Below are positions 14,264 through 20,599 of a stretch of DNA of 20,599 bases, in pieces (position 1 is the first letter of the stretch; each line of letters starts with the position of its first letter). The stretch is from JAYWDA01 sp043747555 (GTDB lineage Bacteria > Bdellovibrionota > Bdellovibrionia > Bdellovibrionales > Bdellovibrionaceae), in the NCBI GenBank assembly GCA_043747555.1, contig JAYTOY010000087.1, positions 1 through 20,599 of the forward strand. Reading direction: 5' to 3'. The translations under genes and the position numbers were made by a program. The notes beneath the pieces were generated by a model. The model was not told where the DNA came from. It ran no database searches and saw only the letters and a program-made list of their open reading frames with translations.

Positions 14264-14911
14264 ATGAGCGAGCAACGGATGACAACTTTTATATCGAAAG
14301 CGCCATTTCTGCCCAGCGCTTTAAGGAATTTAGCGCAAAAAAATTTAGGCAAAGCTGAGGCCGAAATTCGAAAGTGGTTGCAGGGTCGAGGCGTGCCGTT
14401 TTCGCCCGCCGATTTAGCGGCATTGATTGAAAATGTATCGCCAGCAGCCGCTCAAGGCGTCTTAAGCTATGCGTTAGATTTTATCCGGCCTTTAGCAGTA
14501 GGAATGGGCCTAAAAATCGCGCGACTGTCTGATACGCAAGTGGAAGTCAGTATTCCTTTTCGCTTGAAGAATCTGACTGAAAATCAAGAGATGGATGAAT
14601 CGGTTTGCACGGTCGCGGCCATTGAAGCGGCTCGCAATCTGTGGCGCCGACATGCGCCGATTGGACACTTGCAAATCAGGGTTCTAGAAATGCGTTTTAA
14701 AAAGCATCGTTTGATTCAAGAGTCTTGCCGGGCCCGCATGGAGCTTTCCGAAGCCCTGCGCGAAAAGGTTTTAGCTCAATTGCGCCGACAAAGTGTCAGC
14801 GAGTGCGAAAACAATATTGCTCTTTTCGACGACAATGACCAAAAGGTCGCCGAAGTGTCCGCGCGTTTAGAACTGAAGTGGACTCCAGCCTTAAATTCCT
14901 CTAAGGATTAA
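14264..14911 (+). CDS. Possible hotdog-fold (DUF4442/PaaI-like) protein
   Basis: A 215-residue protein heading the leucine operon. The N-terminal 75 residues are helical (RNLAQKNLGKAEAEIRKWLQ). Residues about 75-210 read like one hotdog domain: LKIARLSDTQVEVSIPFRLKN, a central helix MDESVCTVAAIEAARNLW, then strands LQIRVLEMRFKKHRL and a final VAEVSARLELKW. That would suit an acyl-CoA thioesterase or acyl-CoA-binding role, but I see no decisive catalytic residue and the assignment is by pattern only. The frame is open further upstream, yet ATG 14264 is chosen for its GAGGT six bases before and because a longer start would run into the divergent gene. The next gene begins 3 bp after the stop. 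Confidence 0.65.
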   Translation: MSEQRMTTFISKAPFLPSALRNLAQKNLGKAEAEIRKWLQGRGVPFSPADLAALIENVSPAAAQGVLSYALDFIRPLAVGMGLKIARLSDTQVEVSIPFRLKNLTENQEMDESVCTVAAIEAARNLWRRHAPIGHLQIRVLEMRFKKHRLIQESCRARMELSEALREKVLAQLRRQSVSECENNIALFDDNDQKVAEVSARLELKWTPALNSSKD

Positions 14912-14914
14912 TGA

Positions 14915-16522
14915 GTGGAAACATTAGAAACTCAATTGTCCTCTGATTCAGCTGAATTTAAAGCTAACTTTAACACGATGAGTGCGATTGTTGAAAACTG
15001 GCGCGCCAAAGTTGAAGTTGCAAAAATGGGTGGCGGTGCGGAAGCCTCTGCAAAGCACAAAGCCCGAGGAAAATTAACACCACGTGAGCGTGTTCAGGGA
15101 ATTCTTGATACAGGCACGACGTTTTTAGAATTTTCACAGCTAGCGGCTCACGGGCTTTATGACAATCAAGCGCCTGCGGCCGGGTTAATTACTGGGATCG
15201 GAGTGATTCACGGGACGGAGTGCGTGATTGTTGCAAATGATGCCACTGTGAAAGGTGGAACTTACTTTCCAATGACAGTTAAAAAACATTTAAGAGCTCA
15301 GGAAATAGCCATGGAAAATGGCTTACCTTGTATTTACTTAGTGGATAGCGGCGGCGCGTATTTGCCTTTGCAGTCTGAAGTTTTTCCGGACCGTGACCAT
15401 TTCGGCCGTATTTTTTATAATCAAGCTCGCATGTCAGCGGCGGGGATTCCGCAAATTTCCGTTGTCATGGGGTCATGCACCGCAGGGGGAGCTTACGTCC
15501 CAGCGATGAGTGATGAAAATGTGATCGTCAAAGACACAGGAACAATTTTTTTAGGCGGACCTCCTTTGGTTAAAGCTGCCACTGGTGAAGAAGTTAGTGC
15601 TCAGGATTTGGGGGGTGCACGAGTGCACTCTGAAATCAGCGGAGTGACAGATCACATGGCAGAAAATGATGAGCACGCGATCGAAATCACTCGAAATATT
15701 GTGGCCCATTTGAATCATCAGAAAAAAGTTCAAATGAAGTTAGCGCCCATTGAAGAGCCCTTGTTTGATTCAAAAGAAATTTATGGAATTATTCCTTCTG
15801 ACAGTAAAAAACCATTTGATGTTCGCGAAGTGATTGCGCGCATTGTGGATGGCAGTCGCCTGCATGAATTTAAGCCTTTGTACGGAAATACTTTAGTTAC
15901 TGGCTTTGCCCATATTTTTGGAATGCCTGTTGGAATTATTGCAAATAACGGCGTGCTTTTCAGCGAAAGTGCTTTGAAGGCCACGCATTTTATGGAACTT
16001 TGTGAACAGCGTGAAGTGCCTTTGATATTTCTTCAAAATATAACTGGTTTTATGGTGGGTCAAAAATATGAAAATGAAGGCATTGCCAAGCACGGTGCAA
16101 AAATGGTGATGGCTGTCAGCAATGCGCGCGTGCCAAAATTTACAGTCGTCATTGGTGGGTCTTACGGAGCCGGAAATTACGGAATGTGTGGGCGCGCGTT
16201 TCAGCCGCGACAACTTTGGATGTGGCCCAACGCTAAAATTTCAGTGATGGGTGGCGAACAAGCGTCCAATGTATTATTGACCGTGAAAATGGATCAACTG
16301 GCCGTGAAAGGCCAAAAAATGTCTGCGGATGAACAACAAGAATTTAGAAAACCAACTTTAGAAAAGTATGATCAAGAAAGTTCAGCTTATTTTTCGACAG
16401 CCAGAATTTGGGATGATGGAATCATTGATCCGGCTGAAACCCGTAAAGTGCTAGCTTTGGGTTTATCAGCTAGTCTTAACAAGTCCTGGGGACCTGCTTC
16501 CCAGGGTGTTTTAAGGATGTAA
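14915..16522 (+). CDS. mccB: Methylcrotonyl-CoA carboxylase beta (carboxyltransferase) subunit
   Basis: A 535-residue acyl-CoA carboxyltransferase of the length normal for methylcrotonyl-CoA carboxylase beta. It transfers the carboxyl group from biotin to 3-methylcrotonyl-CoA, giving 3-methylglutaconyl-CoA in leucine breakdown. The block DSGGAYLPLQSEVFPDRDHF and the following GRIFYNQARMSA are characteristic of this enzyme rather than propionyl-CoA carboxylase. Other conserved parts are KARGKLTPRERV near the N-terminus, GSCTAGGAYVPAMSDE (first oxyanion hole), and GGSYGAGNYGMCGRAFQPRQL with PNAKISVMGGEQA (second half). The start is GTG at 14915, with AAGGA at 14903-14907. The isovaleryl-CoA dehydrogenase that would supply its substrate is not in the window. 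Confidence 0.96.
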   Translation: METLETQLSSDSAEFKANFNTMSAIVENWRAKVEVAKMGGGAEASAKHKARGKLTPRERVQGILDTGTTFLEFSQLAAHGLYDNQAPAAGLITGIGVIHGTECVIVANDATVKGGTYFPMTVKKHLRAQEIAMENGLPCIYLVDSGGAYLPLQSEVFPDRDHFGRIFYNQARMSAAGIPQISVVMGSCTAGGAYVPAMSDENVIVKDTGTIFLGGPPLVKAATGEEVSAQDLGGARVHSEISGVTDHMAENDEHAIEITRNIVAHLNHQKKVQMKLAPIEEPLFDSKEIYGIIPSDSKKPFDVREVIARIVDGSRLHEFKPLYGNTLVTGFAHIFGMPVGIIANNGVLFSESALKATHFMELCEQREVPLIFLQNITGFMVGQKYENEGIAKHGAKMVMAVSNARVPKFTVVIGGSYGAGNYGMCGRAFQPRQLWMWPNAKISVMGGEQASNVLLTVKMDQLAVKGQKMSADEQQEFRKPTLEKYDQESSAYFSTARIWDDGIIDPAETRKVLALGLSASLNKSWGPASQGVLRM

Positions 16523-16524
16523 TC

Positions 16525-17304
16525 ATGTCTTCAATTGTTGTTACTGAATTGGACCGAATGGCCTATGTAAAACTGAATCGGCCCGATTTAAGAAATGCCT
16601 TTGATCCTGATATGATTCAAAAAATCGAAGATGTTTTCGTCGGTCTGAACGAAAGAAAAGATTTATCCGCCGTGGCTTTATTGGGTGAAGGAAAAGTTTT
16701 TTGTGCCGGCGCCGATTTAAACTGGATGAAAGCAATGGTCAAATATTCGCTGGAACAAAATCGTCAGGATTCAAGCCAACTTTTTTCCATGTTTGAAGCC
16801 GTAGCGCGGTGTCATCTGCCTATTTTAGGATTTGTGCACGGAGCTGCCGTTGGTGGCGCCATGGGTTTACTGGCTTGCTGTGATTATGTGATCGCTGAAG
16901 AAAATACGCAGTTTTGTTTTAGTGAAGTGAAGCTGGGATTAGCACCGGCTGTGATCAGTCCCTTTGTCGCGCGCAAAGCCCATCTGGGTTTAGTTCGACC
17001 GTGGATGCTATCTGGAAAAGTTTTTGATTCTATCGAAGCCCAGCGCACAGGTTTAGTTCAAGAAATTGTGCCCAATGGAAAAGGCCTGGGTCTTTTACCA
17101 AAAAAGATGCAGATGTTTTCGGAAGCTGGCCCGGACGCGGCCCGTGAAATAAAAAAATTACTTTTCGATCTTCCCAATTTAAACTGGGAGCAACAAAAAG
17201 AACGAACGACTCGGTTGATAGCCGAAAGACGTGTCAGCAGCGAAGGCCAAGAAGGCTTAAAAAGCTTTCTTGAAAAAAGGGAACCTTCCTGGAGGGACAT
17301 TTGA
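16525..17304 (+). CDS. liuC: Methylglutaconyl-CoA hydratase (enoyl-CoA hydratase family)
   Basis: A 259-residue crotonase-fold enzyme that hydrates 3-methylglutaconyl-CoA to HMG-CoA, as judged by its place between the two carboxylase genes. The CoA/oxyanion loop is CAGADL (60-65), and the second is VHGAAVGGAMGL (about 104-115). The segment CFSEVKLGLAPAVISPFVAR (131-150) matches the bacterial liuC type, with Glu134. The glycine-rich region lacks the first Glu of classic crotonases, as is common in this branch. The start ATG is 2 bp after the mccB stop. The last four bases, TTGA, are shared with the TTG start of the biotin carboxylase gene. Confidence 0.92.
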   Translation: MSSIVVTELDRMAYVKLNRPDLRNAFDPDMIQKIEDVFVGLNERKDLSAVALLGEGKVFCAGADLNWMKAMVKYSLEQNRQDSSQLFSMFEAVARCHLPILGFVHGAAVGGAMGLLACCDYVIAEENTQFCFSEVKLGLAPAVISPFVARKAHLGLVRPWMLSGKVFDSIEAQRTGLVQEIVPNGKGLGLLPKKMQMFSEAGPDAAREIKKLLFDLPNLNWEQQKERTTRLIAERRVSSEGQEGLKSFLEKREPSWRDI

Positions 17305-18803
17305 TCGGTAAAATAAAAACAGTTGCGATTGCTAATCGTGGTGAAGTCGCCGTCAGAATCATTCGTGCCTGTGAAGAGCTGGGTTTAAAAACTTTGCTTC
17401 TGCATTCAGAAGTTGATGTGCAAAGTCGTGCTTACAGAATGGCCGACAAAAAAATCTGCATTGGACCAGCATCGACAAAAGACAGTTATTTAAATATCAA
17501 GGCTAATATCAACGGAGCTTTAGCGGGTGAAGCAGATGCTTTACACCCAGGCTTTGGATTTTTATCAGAAAATGCTGATTTTGCCCAAGCCTGTAAAGAT
17601 GCTGGAATTATTTTTATTGGCCCCGAGCCCGAGTCCATTCGCAGGCTAGGGGACAAAGTTAAATTCAAGGTGCTAGCTCAGCAAGCTGGATTGCCGTTGG
17701 TTCCAGGCTACCAAGGCGCGGATCAAAGTGTCGCGGCTCTTATTTCTGAGTGCAAAAAAATCGGCTTTCCTGTGATCGTTAAGGCCGCAGCCGGTGGTGG
17801 CGGTCGGGGAATGAAATTGATTGCTTCAAAAACCGAAGCCAAAGAATTGATCGAATCGGCCCAGCGCGAAGCTTTGTCGGCGTTTGGCTCAAGCCAAGTA
17901 TTTATTGAAAAGTATTTGGACCGCGCAAAGCATATTGAATTTCAGATATTCGGTGATTCGACAGGACAAGTTGTTCATTTATTCGACCGAGAATGTTCCG
18001 TGCAACGTCGCCATCAAAAAATTATTGAAGAAGCGCTGTCCCCATCATTAAACGACGACTTAAGAAGGCAGATGGGGCAAGTGGCAGTCACTATCGGCGA
18101 GCTTGGCCGCTACAAAGGGGCCGGAACCGTCGAATTTTTACTGCAAGATAATAAATTTTATTTATTAGAAGTTAATACGCGACTGCAAGTCGAACATCCC
18201 GTCACGGAACTTGTGATGGGCGTGGATTTAGTGAAAGCCCAGATTTTAACAGCGGCTGGGGAGTATGTTTTTGATTCTCATAAAATTCGCGCCCCTCGCG
18301 GTCATTCGATTGAATGTCGATTGTACGCTGAAAATCCTTATCTTGGTGGAATGCCCAGCACTGGAGTTTTAGGAACGGTGTCTTGGCCCGATGGACCTGG
18401 ACGCCGATTTGAATACGGTTTCGAAGAGAACGACGAGATCACTTCGTATTATGATCCGATGATTGCAAAAGTGATCACTTGGGATGAAACTCGCGCTCGC
18501 TGTATTCAAAAAATGATTCGAGTACTTCAAGACTCAGTGATCTTTGGTGTGCGAACGAATATTCCATATTTAATTCAAATCTTAAGTCATCCAGAATTTA
18601 TCAATGGCACCATGACAACACGATTTATTGAAAAGTATTTTAACCAGCCACTAGAGGAAGAAAAAATAACTGATCTTGAAAAGCAAATCTTTGATCAGGT
18701 TCTTCCCCTTGCTAAATCTAAAAACGCTTTGGTTGGGACTAACGGCACAGTGATTCCTTCGCCATGGTCGCATTTTTTGTCTCCGTTGAAGGGCGGTCAA
18801 TAA
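17301..18803 (+). CDS. Biotin carboxylase subunit of methylcrotonyl-CoA carboxylase (split alpha)
   Basis: A 500-residue ATP-grasp biotin carboxylase that carboxylates biotin with bicarbonate and ATP. Conserved parts run in order: IANRGEVAVRIIRACEELG (9-27), LHPGFGFLSENADFA, the glycine-rich ATP loop KAAAGGGGRGM (161-171), RDCSVQRR-type FDRECSVQRRHQK, and LLEVNTRLQVEHPVTE. Methylcrotonyl-CoA carboxylase alpha chains are usually about 650-680 residues with a BT domain and biotin carrier; here the chain stops after the carboxylase domain plus some 45 residues (ending SPWSHFLSPLKGGQ), and the carrier is a separate gene. The start is TTG, with GGAGG five bases upstream, overlapping the hydratase stop as TTGA. 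The stop overlaps the next start as TAATG. Confidence 0.93.
   Translation: MIGKIKTVAIANRGEVAVRIIRACEELGLKTLLLHSEVDVQSRAYRMADKKICIGPASTKDSYLNIKANINGALAGEADALHPGFGFLSENADFAQACKDAGIIFIGPEPESIRRLGDKVKFKVLAQQAGLPLVPGYQGADQSVAALISECKKIGFPVIVKAAAGGGGRGMKLIASKTEAKELIESAQREALSAFGSSQVFIEKYLDRAKHIEFQIFGDSTGQVVHLFDRECSVQRRHQKIIEEALSPSLNDDLRRQMGQVAVTIGELGRYKGAGTVEFLLQDNKFYLLEVNTRLQVEHPVTELVMGVDLVKAQILTAAGEYVFDSHKIRAPRGHSIECRLYAENPYLGGMPSTGVLGTVSWPDGPGRRFEYGFEENDEITSYYDPMIAKVITWDETRARCIQKMIRVLQDSVIFGVRTNIPYLIQILSHPEFINGTMTTRFIEKYFNQPLEEEKITDLEKQIFDQVLPLAKSKNALVGTNGTVIPSPWSHFLSPLKGGQ
18773..18779 (+). other. U6G slippery heptamer in the carboxylase gene
   Basis: T TTT TTG lies in frame as X XXY YYZ (codons CAT TTT TTG), eight codons before the carboxylase stop. 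A -1 shift here enters the frame of the biotin carrier gene without meeting a stop and would give a single BC-carrier chain. No clear stimulating hairpin follows, and a run of T may be chance. The site is seen; its use is speculation. Confidence 0.3.
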
Positions 18804-19177
18804 TGGAACTTTGGTTGGAAGTCGGCGGCAAAAAAGTGAAAGTGAATGCTCAGTGGCTACAACAGCAACTGTGGGTCCATTTAAATGGAAAAACGTTTGT
18901 TGTTGAAAACAACGGAGCTCAAAAAAATTCGGGACGTAAAGGACCTACCGCCAGTTCAGATATTGTTAAAGCGCCGATGCCGGGTAAGATTACAAAAATA
19001 TTTGTCAAAGCGGGCGATGCCACTTTGAAAGGCGACGCCTTAGTTGTGATGGAAGCCATGAAAATGGAGTATACGTTAAAAGCTGAAATGAATGGTTCGA
19101 TCCAGAAAGTCGATGTTCAGGTCGGAGACCAGGTGCCACTAGGTAAAACTTTAATCAAGATTGATCCAGGAACTTAA
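18803..19177 (+). CDS. Biotin carboxyl carrier protein of methylcrotonyl-CoA carboxylase
   Basis: A 124-residue biotin carrier. Residues about 53-122 form the biotinyl domain, with APMPGKI at its start and the biotinylation motif EAMKMEY (84-90), so Lys87 carries biotin. The first 50 residues (MELWLEVGGKKVKVN, then QLWVHLNGKTFVVE) resemble the second half of the BT domain that links carboxylase and carrier in fused alpha chains. ATG 18803 is chosen because it forms TAATG with the carboxylase stop and has AAGGG about nine bases upstream; an in-frame ATG at 18764 would lie inside the carboxylase gene. Two genes together thus make one alpha chain. Confidence 0.93.
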   Translation: MELWLEVGGKKVKVNAQWLQQQLWVHLNGKTFVVENNGAQKNSGRKGPTASSDIVKAPMPGKITKIFVKAGDATLKGDALVVMEAMKMEYTLKAEMNGSIQKVDVQVGDQVPLGKTLIKIDPGT

Positions 19178-19181
19178 TTCT

Positions 19182-20114
19182 ATGGCAGAAAAAATCACCC
19201 TTGTTGAAATGGGATTGCGGGACGGTCTACAGAATGAAAAGACTTTGATCGATGTACCGACTCGTATTGAAATGGCTTTGCGATTAGTAAAAGCAGGTGC
19301 TCGCCGAATTGAACTGGGCGCATTCGTTCGGCCTGATTGGGTTCCGCAAATGGCAGGCAGCAAAGAAGTGGTAAATGCTGTATTAAGTTTACAGAAAAAA
19401 GGCCAGATTTCGGAAAAAGTTATTTTTTCAGTATTAGTGCCGAATGAACATGGGTTCAACGATGCTTTAGCAACGGGAATCAAAGAGATTGCTATTTTTG
19501 CCGCTTGTTCAGAGTCTTTTTCTAAAAAAAATATTAACTGCAGCATCGAAGAAAGTTTTGCGCGATTCTTACCCGTTATGGCTTTAGCAAGAAAGCATAA
19601 AATTAAAGTCCGCGGATATTTGAGTGTCTGCTTTGGTTGTCCTTTTGAAGGTCCTGTGCCCGAAGCTCGGGTTGTACAGCTGGCTCATAAAATGTTTAAG
19701 ATGGGGGCCTACGAAATCTCTATTGGGGATACGATTGGAGTAGCTCATGTGGGACAAGTTGAAAGTTTACTTAAAAAATTAAAATCCAAAGTTCCCTTAA
19801 AAAATATTGCTGGTCATTTTCATGATACGCGGGGACAGGCTTTAGCTAATATAGAGCGAGCCTTTCAAATGGGTGTTAAAACTTTTGATTCAAGTCTTGG
19901 TGGCTTGGGTGGTTGCCCCTATGCGCCGGGAGCGACCGGGAATGTGGCCACTGAAGATGTCGTTTATATGTTTCATGGAATGAAAGTAAAGACGGGATTA
20001 GACATCGAAAGTTTATTAGAAATTAACCCCTGGATCGCCGAAAAAGTTCGACATGAGCTACCGTCACGAGTTGGAAAAATTGGCCTGCTAAAACCACAAG
20101 GAAAAGTTCTGTGA
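19182..20114 (+). CDS. Hydroxymethylglutaryl-CoA lyase
   Basis: A 310-residue TIM-barrel lyase that splits 3-hydroxy-3-methylglutaryl-CoA into acetyl-CoA and acetoacetate, the last step of leucine breakdown. Arg13 and Asp14 in GLRDGLQNE, the metal ligands His202 and His204 in AGHFHDTRG, and Cys235 in the signature SLGGLGGCPYAPGATGN (228-244) match the family. FVRPDWVPQMA and YLSVCFGCPFEGPVP are also typical. The length is normal. ATG 19182 is 4 bp after the biotin carrier stop; the frame extends to a TTG at 19161 that would overlap that gene. AGGA lies about ten bases upstream of the ATG. Confidence 0.96.
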   Translation: MAEKITLVEMGLRDGLQNEKTLIDVPTRIEMALRLVKAGARRIELGAFVRPDWVPQMAGSKEVVNAVLSLQKKGQISEKVIFSVLVPNEHGFNDALATGIKEIAIFAACSESFSKKNINCSIEESFARFLPVMALARKHKIKVRGYLSVCFGCPFEGPVPEARVVQLAHKMFKMGAYEISIGDTIGVAHVGQVESLLKKLKSKVPLKNIAGHFHDTRGQALANIERAFQMGVKTFDSSLGGLGGCPYAPGATGNVATEDVVYMFHGMKVKTGLDIESLLEINPWIAEKVRHELPSRVGKIGLLKPQGKVL

Positions 20115-20599
20115 AATATTTTTGGGTTGCTTGTTTTTTAATTTCCGGCTGTGTCCATTCGAAACATCAATCGGCGGGGACCACTGTAGATAGTAATAAA
20201 ATTGCCATTTTAATCAAAGCTAAAAACATCGCCGAGATATTTAAAACAAATTTTGATAACCCCCAGGCCTCTCTGAGCGATTTATTAGAAGCTTGCACAA
20301 GAGATGCCTGTGATTCTAGTAGTGAAAGATCTATTGCAGGACGCCTAAAATCTTTGCTAGTAGCATTGCAAGATAAAAACGTAACCCAAATAACTGCTAA
20401 TTCAAATAAAGTGGTTGAGGATTTTCATCAACTATTAACGACCTATAGCGAGCAGCGCGAATATATTGTGCCAGTTACGTTTCAGGCTTGGTTTTTAGGT
20501 GGTGCTATTTATCCGTATTCAAAAAATATTTCCCAGACTTTATTTGCTGAGGTCAAGACCATCCGTAAAGCTTTAGATCTTCGTAGCCCCAAGTCCGTC
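20111..20599 (+). CDS. Lipoprotein of unknown function (5' part, runs off the window)
   Basis: An open frame of 163 codons with no stop before the window end. It begins GTG at 20111, overlapping the lyase stop by four bases (GTGA), so it is probably the next gene of the same operon. Residues 1-14 are a short signal peptide with hydrophobic FWVACFLI and the lipobox ISGC, so Cys14 should be lipidated. The rest is soluble and helical (NKIAILIKAKNIAEIFK, a CTRDAC pair of cysteines, TFQAWFLGGAIYPYS). I do not recognise a family. The reading frame was followed codon by codon to base 20599 without a stop. Confidence 0.75.
   Translation, partial: MKYFWVACFLISGCVHSKHQSAGTTVDSNKIAILIKAKNIAEIFKTNFDNPQASLSDLLEACTRDACDSSSERSIAGRLKSLLVALQDKNVTQITANSNKVVEDFHQLLTTYSEQREYIVPVTFQAWFLGGAIYPYSKNISQTLFAEVKTIRKALDLRSPKSV

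Noticed and set aside
1..20599. Search by eye for CRISPR arrays, tRNA genes, insertion sequences, attachment sites and toxin-antitoxin pairs
   Set aside because: No spaced direct repeats, tRNA-like cloverleaf, transposase or integrase was seen; only the QGGY repeats recur, and they are coding.

Overview
The window looks like ordinary bacterial chromosome, densely packed, with genes on both strands and moderate-to-low GC by eye. I see no tRNA, CRISPR array, transposase, integrase or phage gene. The style (small lipoproteins including a Gly/Tyr/Gln-rich one, a complete-looking leucine-breakdown operon, a type A RNase P RNA with a P19 helix) suggests a Gram-negative bacterium. A member of the Bdellovibrionota is my best guess, but this is an inference from gene style, not from a marker gene.

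Layout. Bases 1-285 hold a possible gene tail and a very good sigma-54 (-24/-12) promoter with two upstream dyads, driving a Gly/Tyr-rich lipoprotein (286-762). A surface-polysaccharide pair follows: GDP-L-fucose synthase (minus) and an O-antigen ligase/polymerase-type membrane protein (plus), with start codons only 24 bp apart. Next is a LysR regulator, divergent from a DoxX-pirin pair across a perfect 10-bp inverted repeat that is very likely its operator. An AAA_14/DUF4143-type ATPase follows, preceded by a 34-nt near-perfect palindrome that abuts its start codon. Then come a nitroreductase and a small secreted fibronectin-III-like protein (minus).

At 7500-7976 lies the RNase P RNA gene rnpB with a recognisable promoter and terminator, followed by a Kv-beta-type aldo/keto reductase. 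From 9010 to 12077 on the minus strand is a probable operon of a secreted protein, an ABC ATPase and two different ABC-2 permeases, a three-part exporter. From 12179 to 14211, also minus, are a GNAT acetyltransferase, a two-domain methyltransferase and a small membrane-anchored protein.

The right third (14264-20599, plus) is one tightly coupled operon. It contains a possible hotdog-fold thioesterase, methylcrotonyl-CoA carboxylase beta subunit, methylglutaconyl-CoA hydratase, biotin carboxylase, a separate biotin carrier protein, HMG-CoA lyase, and the start of a lipoprotein that runs off the window. The four enzymatic steps take 3-methylcrotonyl-CoA (from leucine) to acetyl-CoA and acetoacetate. 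Its oddest feature is that the methylcrotonyl-CoA carboxylase alpha chain is split into two genes, with a U6G slippery heptamer at the junction. Isovaleryl-CoA dehydrogenase is not in the window.

No wholly new multi-gene system stands out. The best leads are regulatory (sigma-54 region, LysR operator, ATPase palindrome, 12.15-kb dyad) and the split carboxylase.
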